NCBI GenBank assembly: GCA_004352715.1
Contig: SCFE01000041.1
Location: 1,522,354-1,586,353 of the forward strand
Length of the DNA: 64,000 nucleotides
Source of the DNA: Hofstenia miamia
Taxonomy: Eukaryota; Xenacoelomorpha; Acoela
Direction: 5' to 3'
Positions 58,115 through 64,000 of the stretch are shown piece by piece. Position 1 is the first letter of the stretch, and each line of letters begins with the position of its first letter. The translations under genes were made by a program, and so were the position numbers. Under the pieces are notes generated by a model. That model saw only the letters and a list, made by a program, of their open reading frames with translations, had not been told where the DNA came from and searched no databases.

Positions 58115-58429
58115 CCTTTACGCCTAAGATGGATTCCATGAGGATCTACCATGCGCAACACAATGATGAAGAGAAAACCTCAAGCATCACTAACCTCTGG
58201 TGATCAAGAGTTACTTAACCGCCTCCACGTGGCGGGCCCGAATGGCCATTTGAAGCGCTAACTTTGACAGTCCTAGTGTAGGGATATGTGCCGTTGCTTT
58301 TATGGCTAAAATGTTAAGAAAGTCGCCTTTTACGGACTGGCGCTCCTAAAAGGATGGACAGCTAAAATGGGAACGAGAATTAAAGCAACGAGAATAAGGC
58401 TACCCCAAGGACAAGGTGGACCCAGGCTG

Positions 58430-59290
58430 CAGTGCATGCAGACTCGTGCAACTACTTTTCAGTGCTCGAACTCTCAATGAGAAGGATAACCTTAAATTAT
58501 TAGTTAACGCCATGATCTCAAGAGTCTTGGACTTTGTGTTGTTGTGCGAGACTCACCTAAAGGGCGAAGTGGGTATGGTTGTGTCACATGGATACTGTTT
58601 TTACAGTATAGGTCATGGCACAAAGGCGAAGGATGGAATTTGTTTCTTAGTTAGCCCCCGCTAGCTGATTGTAATCCCAGATTTTTATCCTGTCTCCCAT
58701 TCAACGGCAAGGCTGTCTTTCAGAAATGGTCTTTTTCAGGCGTACTTGACTTCATTGTTGCCTACGTACCAATTGAAAGCAATTCCAATGAGAAAAACTT
58801 AGCTGAGTTCTACAGCAATCTCAACAATGCCATATTTGAGTTACATCAAGAAGTATATTCCTTTTGACAAGGGACTTTAACTGCAGACAAGGAAAATCCA
58901 TGAACTCTATCCCTGGAGTGATTGGAAACTTTGCCACTGCAGATCATAATTCACTAAACGGTGATACGCTGGTACACTTCTAGGTTGACGGAAGCTATCT
59001 CTGGCAAATACATTCTTCAGGCACAAGTGGGTGCATAGTACCTCATGGAGTCATCCAGATACAGGTACGCGGGCATTATTGGACTATTTTATATTTCCAA
59101 GGAAAACAATGAAGAGTATTAGGGCTGTCAGAGCTTGGCGAGGTATAGATCTTGACTCGGACCATGACATAATGATCATGGATCTCCTGCCTTTACCAAA
59201 ATATGCAGAGGGCACAGTAAGCGTCTTAAGGATTGTTGCAGTGGGAACAGTTGACAAGCTACGGGCACGCAACCCAACTGGTCTTTTCTA
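58430..59290 (+). pseudogene. APE-type endonuclease remnant of the RTE-like LINE
   Basis: Frame fragments read SARTLNEKDNLKLLVNAMIS, VLLCETHLKGE and GICFLVSP; then, in another frame, LDFIVAYVPIESNSNEKNLA; then HSTSWSHPDTGTRALLDYFI and DLDSDHDIMIMDLLP. The order (N/S-ARTL, ETH, FLVS, AYVP, W-SP-TG---DYF, SDH) is that of the N-terminal endonuclease of RTE-like LINEs, with the SDH block intact. The first Asn (NVRTL) appears as Ser (SARTL). Several frameshifts and stops are present. Confidence 0.65.
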
Positions 59291-59339
59291 AGTCCTTGCA
59301 TGATTCACCGATTGCGCACATCCGAGGTGAACATCCAGG

Positions 59340-59560
59340 CGCAAGCTTTCGCCTTGAGTGTGGAGTTTGACAAGGATGTGTGCTCGGTCGCTGCCTATTT
59401 AACCTCTTTTTCAACTATCTGATCTGTGAGGAACTCCATGGAACCCCTAAATGAAATGTTTTCAACTCTTTCTTTGCAAAAGAAGAAGTGGAACTTAAGC
59501 ATATCGAGTGGGCAGATAATCTCTGTCTTTTCGGCAGGTCCGAGGAATAATCTAGATGGT
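59340..59560 (+). pseudogene. Reverse transcriptase remnant of the RTE-like LINE
   Basis: Reads FRLECGV, a stop, QGCVLGRCLFNLFFNYLICE (motif B) and then KHIEWADNLCLFGRSEE (motif C, with YADD changed to WADN). Motif A was not found. Short and broken, but correctly placed after the endonuclease. Confidence 0.65.
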
Positions 59561-60069
59561 CTAGCAACAGTTCTAGCGTCACAAGCTACTGGAGATGCTT
59601 GAGCCCTCCATGAGCACATGTTAAAGGGTCCTTTGTGCTGTCTCACTCTGGGATAAGTTAACCAAGGACAAAGTTCACGGACTTATGAGTTTCCAACAAG
59701 TGCATAGAATAGTAGCATGTAAGCACTTAACTTTTGTTAGCCGGATGATGTTGCACAGCGAAAGCATAACTAGTGAACAGCTCCTTGAGTTAGCAATGAC
59801 CAAGGCACCAATAGTTCCTGAAGGTAATCACCACAGACGTCAGTGCTGGGGAAAGTGGTTGGTACTTGATGTACAGTGGTTAATGGATGTTATTGTGGAG
59901 GAGTCTCAGATATTTCCGCGTTGACTGCATCATGTTTTAGGGATAAAAACGGAAGTGATGTAATTCACAAAATTGCAGGTCTAATCAAAGGTGACACGGA
60001 TTTGATCTAACGGAGATTTTCTGGAACGGTCTTCGCAATAGTGCCAAAGCTTACTCATGCCAGTACAAG

Positions 60070-60300
60070 CCACCTACAGTGCACCGAGTGTGAGCGTATG
60101 TTTTCATAACAGAAAGCTCTCAATCGTCATGTTAGGAATGACCATACGCAGATCTCCAATAGGTAAGCGAATGCTTATTGCTGGAAGTGTATAGCAAAGG
60201 GCTGTTACAATTCGCATAAGAATAAAGGTTGGTATTTACGGCGCATTAAGACCTGTCACCACAATCTTTTAGAACATGTAGAGACAGGCAACATAGGAAG
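60070..60300 (+). pseudogene. C2H2 zinc-finger remnant at the 3' side of the RTE-like LINE
   Basis: Reads HLQCTECERMFS, a stop, QKALNRHVRNDH: a C-x2-C-x12-H-x4-H finger interrupted by TAA. A second Cys/His-rich stretch, YCWKCIAKGCYNSHKN, follows. Because it lies inside the direct repeats and after the RT, it is probably the C-terminal finger of the LINE ORF, not a host gene. Confidence 0.55.
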
Positions 60301-60468
60301 CTCAAAAGCTTCTCAATCAGGGGCGTTGATGGGGCCAAACCTGTATCCTATCCTTTTTGACTTTGTGGCGATTTTCTTACCAGGGCTTCTGGAACAGATC
60401 TAGTCGGTACCATCCAAGCTTTAGCGTTCAGTTGGGAGCTAGCGATGGGAGCCCTTACGCCTAAGATG

Positions 60469-62617
60469 CATTTTAATGCAATACTTAAAATTTAAAATCT
60501 ACCTAAATAACTTACAAAAAATATCACATCAATACTGTTGCAACGAAAACTAGGTTTTTCATTAATTATTGAAAATCTATGAACTATTATTTTATTAGGG
60601 TAAATCCCGCAATAAGAACGCCACGCACTTTATCAAATGATTTTCAAATCAACAGAAAAAACACTAATTTTTCATAAATTTTGAAACATGCATTTATTAA
60701 ATGAATTTTGTACTCTAGTTCTATAAACTCTACCAATTCCAATCCTCCACTCAGATTGCATTGCATTTACAGACACTGTTAAATTAACAGTGTTAATGGG
60801 TGACAAATCACAAATTCTAGCAAAATTTGTTTTAATCTTAGCTTTTTTTTATTTCACAAATATATTTTTCATTCGTACATGTATTTTATTGATTTCACTA
60901 TCTACCTTAAGGAATAGATGGATTTCATTAATTTATTGGGCGGAAAATTCGTTAATAAAATTTAGTGTCAGATGCAATGGAAAGCTATTGAGGAATTACA
61001 ATGTAAAGAATATTTAATTAAAACATCAGACTGAGCAAATGGCGATAGATGTCCCGTGAGATTGGATAACGATTAAATACCATGGCTATTTGGCAATTCA
61101 TTTAATCTTTTTATAAGACATTTTGACAAAGGCTTTACCTTGTATATTTAGAGTAAAGTTGCTAAATTAAGATGACTTTATATGTCGAGTTTTCACTGAA
61201 AGTCGTAATAAATTCTACCCAATCAGCGGAAAGCTTCAATGCTGTTTATAAAGTTTGAAAATAATTCTTATTGAAGCCGATATCTTGAATGATAACTTAA
61301 AGCATTTCTACTTAAGAATCTATCCTTTTTATAGATATATTTTTTTCAAGTGCACAGTGACGAAAATCTTTATACACTAAGCAACATGATGAAATACTCC
61401 AACTATTTTGTGATTTGAGCTAACAAGAATTGATGCCTAGCTTCTAAAATAATTACATTAATTATTCAGGACCTTAGTACGTCATGTATGACTTAATGTA
61501 TGGAAGATGTTATCAAGTGAATTCTCAGAGTATAAGAAATGTTTTTGATTTAATTTTAAGGGGTGTCAATTTTGAGATTTTTACATTTTGCAATAATTAA
61601 TATGTCTACTTCCATGTATATATATATATATATATATATTTATACATTTTGCTTTTTACATTTTCAATTAAATGCATTTTAATGAACAATTCTACCATGA
61701 ACGGAAATGCTTTTAGAATACTGCATTCTGTTTAGAAGATTTTTAGATGACATATACAAAAATAACTTATTATGACAACATTCAGACAGAGTTAAATTGT
61801 ACATTACTGTAAGCAGAAAGTACTATTTAAAATGTATATTTTGCTGTATTTGTATTCTTGTTTTCCATTTATTGGCATGATGGATCCTCTGATGCTACCA
61901 AAATTTCGTATGCACAATTAAAATGAAAGAATTTATGAAGTGACAGAAGGAATTTTTTTGTTTTTTACAATTTTGCCCTAAAAAAGAATTTTTTCATCGC
62001 AAAACACATGATTTTACATAAAATATCTCCGAAAAGTCAACTTGTGATATCTTAGTAATAGAAAACTTCCACCACTTCATAAGGGTGCTTTTCTTGACTT
62101 CAACTGGATTCAAATTGGATTAAGATATTAAAAGGGCTCAGAAAAATTTTAAAAATAGAAGGAATATTGAAAAATTCAAGATGCTTGTTGTTGCCATAAC
62201 TACGGATATAGATATTGCTTTTTAGTTTTGAATAAATTATAAATATTTTATTGTACTATAATAACAATAATAAATGTATCATCTGAGGACACCTTAAGAA
62301 TTAGTTGGGTAGTCCCTCCAAGACTGTTATTTCTGAATAAAGATTGAAGTTTTAGAAAAACTTTTCCAAATGAAATAATTCATGTTTAGAAAAAGGTTGA
62401 TTGTTTCTAAGAAACAATAATTTGACAGAAGTCACAATCAAAATATAAATGTAAGTATAACTACGAAAATAAAACCACGTACGAATACCCTTCAGCCCTC
62501 TAAGCAAACCACATAAGGTAATTTATATTGTGGTAGCAAGAATTTTGTACTGTGCAGAAAAATTTATTTGTCTGGGCTAACAGAATCCCAAACAGTACTA
62601 AAGACTAACCAACGACT
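60469..62617. other. No gene recognised
   Basis: AT-rich again right after the RTE-like element. It contains a near-palindrome, ACACTGTTAA-A-TTAACAGTGT, at 60773-60793 and a (TA)n tract at 61616-61639. Confidence 0.4.
61616..61639. repeat. (TA)n microsatellite
   Basis: About 12 TA units. Confidence 0.95.
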
Positions 62618-62643
62618 AAAAATAATAATAATAATAATAATAT
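62618..62643. repeat. (TAA)n microsatellite at LINE 5' junction
   Basis: Seven to eight TAA units end within about 10 bases of the 5' end of the R4/Dong-type LINE. Dong elements of the R4 clade are known to insert into TAA repeats, so this is probably its target site. Confidence 0.9.
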
Positions 62644-62650
62644 TAATGAT

Positions 62651-62720
62651 GGACCCCAGTGGCAAAGGGGTAGAAGGCTAGACTGGGACCGCCCGGACCC
62701 GGGTTCGAGCCCGACCCACG
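62651..62720 (+). promoter_or_regulatory. tRNA-like 5' end with Pol III A and B boxes
   Basis: TGGCAAAGGGG (62660-62670) fits the A box, and GGTTCGAGCCC (62702-62712) fits the B-box consensus GGTTCRANNCC exactly. Spacing is about 31 nt, and the T-arm stem CGGG/CCCG can form. The ends do not pair as an acceptor stem, so it is not a tRNA gene. It is either a tRNA-derived SINE head fused to the LINE or an internal Pol III promoter at the LINE's 5' end. Confidence 0.6.
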
Positions 62721-62792
62721 ACCTTACCTTCAATGAAAGTGAAATGAAAAGAAAAGGCCTTCAGTCCCCGGCATGCCTTAAATGGTCAGAGG

Positions 62793-64000
62793 GTGCGAGG
62801 AATCTCCGGTCAACAGGCGGACTCCACAATCGGGAGTGTGGACTCGAGAAGTGGCAGTATAGGATCTACACAGACCAATGGACAACGGCAAACGTCTACA
62901 GATGAGCAGAACAGGATAGCATTGGAGTGTTACAGAAGAAGCAGATCAGATGAGAGGGGTTATAGGAAGAGAATGTTGGAAGAACAGACGAAGCAAAAAG
63001 AAAATGAAGAGGCAGATGTAGTAGTGGTAGAAACAGTAGAAATCGTGGATGTAGAAACAGAGACAGCAATCAAGGAAAGGATGAAGAAAGAAATAGAGAG
63101 ACCAGTACCAAGAGCCATTAAGAGAAGCAAGGTTAACAAAGTACTAGAAAGGATAGATGCTAAGAGTGTAACAGGTTAGTGTATGCATGCGCATGGGAGG
63201 TGCTGAAGAATGTAGGCATAGACATGAAGAAGAAAAGACGACATGAAGATAAGGGAGACAGAAAACCAGCATGGGAGAGGAGAATTGAGAATAAAGTGGC
63301 AAGGATTAGGCAGCAAATAGGGAAGATCAGGACAAGTAAGGCAATGCAGGACAGGTAAGGGGAAGACTATAGAAACTGGAAGAGAAGAGCTTAAGCAGAG
63401 ATTAGTTGCAGAAGCTGAGAAACTGAGAAAATATAGGGCAAAGAAAGCAAGCAAGAGACAACATGAAGTTTGAGGCCCAAGAAGGAAGATTCTACAAACT
63501 ACTAGATGCAGGAGAATAGGCTACAGCTAGAGCAGACGAGGATGCAGTAAGGTCCTGGGAGAACATTTGGGGAAGTGAGGGACCAGAAATAGGGAGTGAG
63601 CAGATGCAGAAGGAGTTCAGACAAGAAGAAGTAATCACAAATGCAAAGCTGAAGAAGGCTCTAAAGAAGATGAAGAATTGGAAGGCGCCAGGCAGAGATG
63701 AGGTACATGGAGTATTGGCTGAAGAAGTTCACAAGTGTTCATGAGAGACTAGCAGAAGCATTGGAGGAGTGCGTGTTGAGTGGGTGTCCAGAGTGGATGG
63801 TAGTGGGAAGGACATTTCTGGTACAGAAGGACCCAAAGAAAGGTAGTGAGGCAAGCAACTTCAGGCCAATAACATGTCTGCCAACAACGTGGAAATTGCT
63901 AACTTCAGTGATTTCAAGTAGGCTGGCATGATACCAGAGGAGCAGAAGGGATGTAGGACAAAGACAAGAGGATGCAAAGATCAGTTGTTGATATTGCAGG
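62793..64000 (+). pseudogene. R4/Dong-type LINE ORF, partial and frameshifted
   Basis: The first frame (62793-63179) has RQTSTDEQNRIALECYRRSR followed by RGYRKRMLE, the Myb-like N-terminal step (T-xEEN--L-ECY--S---RGYRKRM) of these proteins. Then VYACAWEVLKNVGIDMKKKR, WERRIENKVARIRQQIGK, ENIWGSEGPEIGSEQMQKEF, KMKNWKAPGRDEVHG and, from 63709, WLKKFTSVHERLAEALEECV, CPEWMVVGRTFLVQKDPKKG, NFRPITCLPTTWKLLTSVIS and MIPEEQKGCRTKTRGCKDQL. This is RT motifs 0-2 of the R2/R4 group, in correct order. Stops and at least four frame changes before the RT make it non-functional here. Confidence 0.78.

Larger units (their letters stand above)
58115..60468 (+). mobile_element. RTE-like LINE remnant bracketed by a 17-bp direct repeat
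   Basis: CCTTTACGCCTAAGATG (58115-58131) recurs as CCCTTACGCCTAAGATG (60452-60468), one mismatch apart, on either side of a clearly GC-richer segment with endonuclease, RT and zinc-finger remnants in order. The repeats fit a worn target-site duplication, which would put the insert at 58132-60451. RTE-type elements are about 3 kb, so some sequence has been lost. Confidence 0.6.
62651..64000 (+). mobile_element. R4/Dong-type LINE, 5' part (runs past window end)
   Basis: GC-rich, purine-rich sequence starting right after (TAA)n. It carries the N-terminal and RT-start regions of an R2/R4-group LINE, in several frames with stops, and continues beyond 64000. This group usually has one ORF with N-terminal DNA-binding motifs, a central RT and a C-terminal restriction-like endonuclease; the last two thirds are outside the window. 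Confidence 0.75.

Noticed and set aside
62651-62720. tRNA gene
   Set aside because: A and B boxes fit, but the acceptor stem does not pair and there is no clear anticodon arm; treated as a tRNA-like element head.

Overview
This is AT-rich metazoan nuclear DNA with many (TA)n microsatellites and no sign of bacterial gene organisation: no operons, no tRNA or rRNA gene, no CRISPR array. The one host gene I recognise is the last coding exon of a SEH1-type nucleoporin at about 5.3 kb. Nearly everything else that can be named is transposon or retrotransposon, mostly decayed. The mix (MULE, piggyBac, hAT, Tc1/mariner-like, CR1/L2-type LINE, RTE-like LINE, R4/Dong-type LINE and a Penelope-style hammerhead) fits an invertebrate, but I cannot name the species.

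0-10.4 kb: a minus-strand MULE transposase remnant, the SEH1 exon, a MITE-like inverted-repeat element, a fragment of a retroelement protein marked by an EHASFTPL block, a Tc1/mariner-like C-terminus, and a second MULE fragment nearly identical to part of the first.

10.4-16.2 kb: the best-preserved unit, a nested pair of LINEs. A young CR1/L2-type LINE lies inside an older related LINE, whose two halves flank it. The young copy has an SGNH-hydrolase ORF1 (5'-truncated), a 1109-aa uninterrupted ORF2 (endonuclease plus reverse transcriptase) with a 2A-like NPGP motif near its N-terminus, a 3' hairpin and a CTTAT-repeat tail. Its endonuclease carries GDWK where the family usually has GD(F/W)N.

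16-50 kb: mostly gene-poor AT-rich DNA. It holds a second EHASFTPL-family remnant (minus strand, 19.3-19.9 kb), LINE fragments (23.6 and 36.8 kb, plus a LINE tail at 31.8 kb), a probable piggyBac remnant (26.6-27.6 kb), a hAT remnant with a recognisable terminus (32.6-33.2 kb), a candidate hammerhead ribozyme (35.37-35.41 kb), palindromes, short-motif clusters and MITE-like elements. A 427-bp N gap lies in (TA)n at 17.9-18.4 kb.

50-64 kb: a piggyBac element with both termini (50.98-53.13 kb), and a 1.4-kb direct duplication split by a single N that carries a minus-strand LINE RT pseudogene (53.6-56.5 kb, probably unmerged haplotypes). Then comes an RTE-like LINE remnant bracketed by an imperfect 17-bp direct repeat (58.1-60.5 kb), and the 5' end of an R4/Dong-type LINE directly downstream of a (TAA)n microsatellite, beginning with tRNA-like Pol III A and B boxes and running off the window end.

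Family assignments rest on motifs read by eye. No database search or alignment was run.
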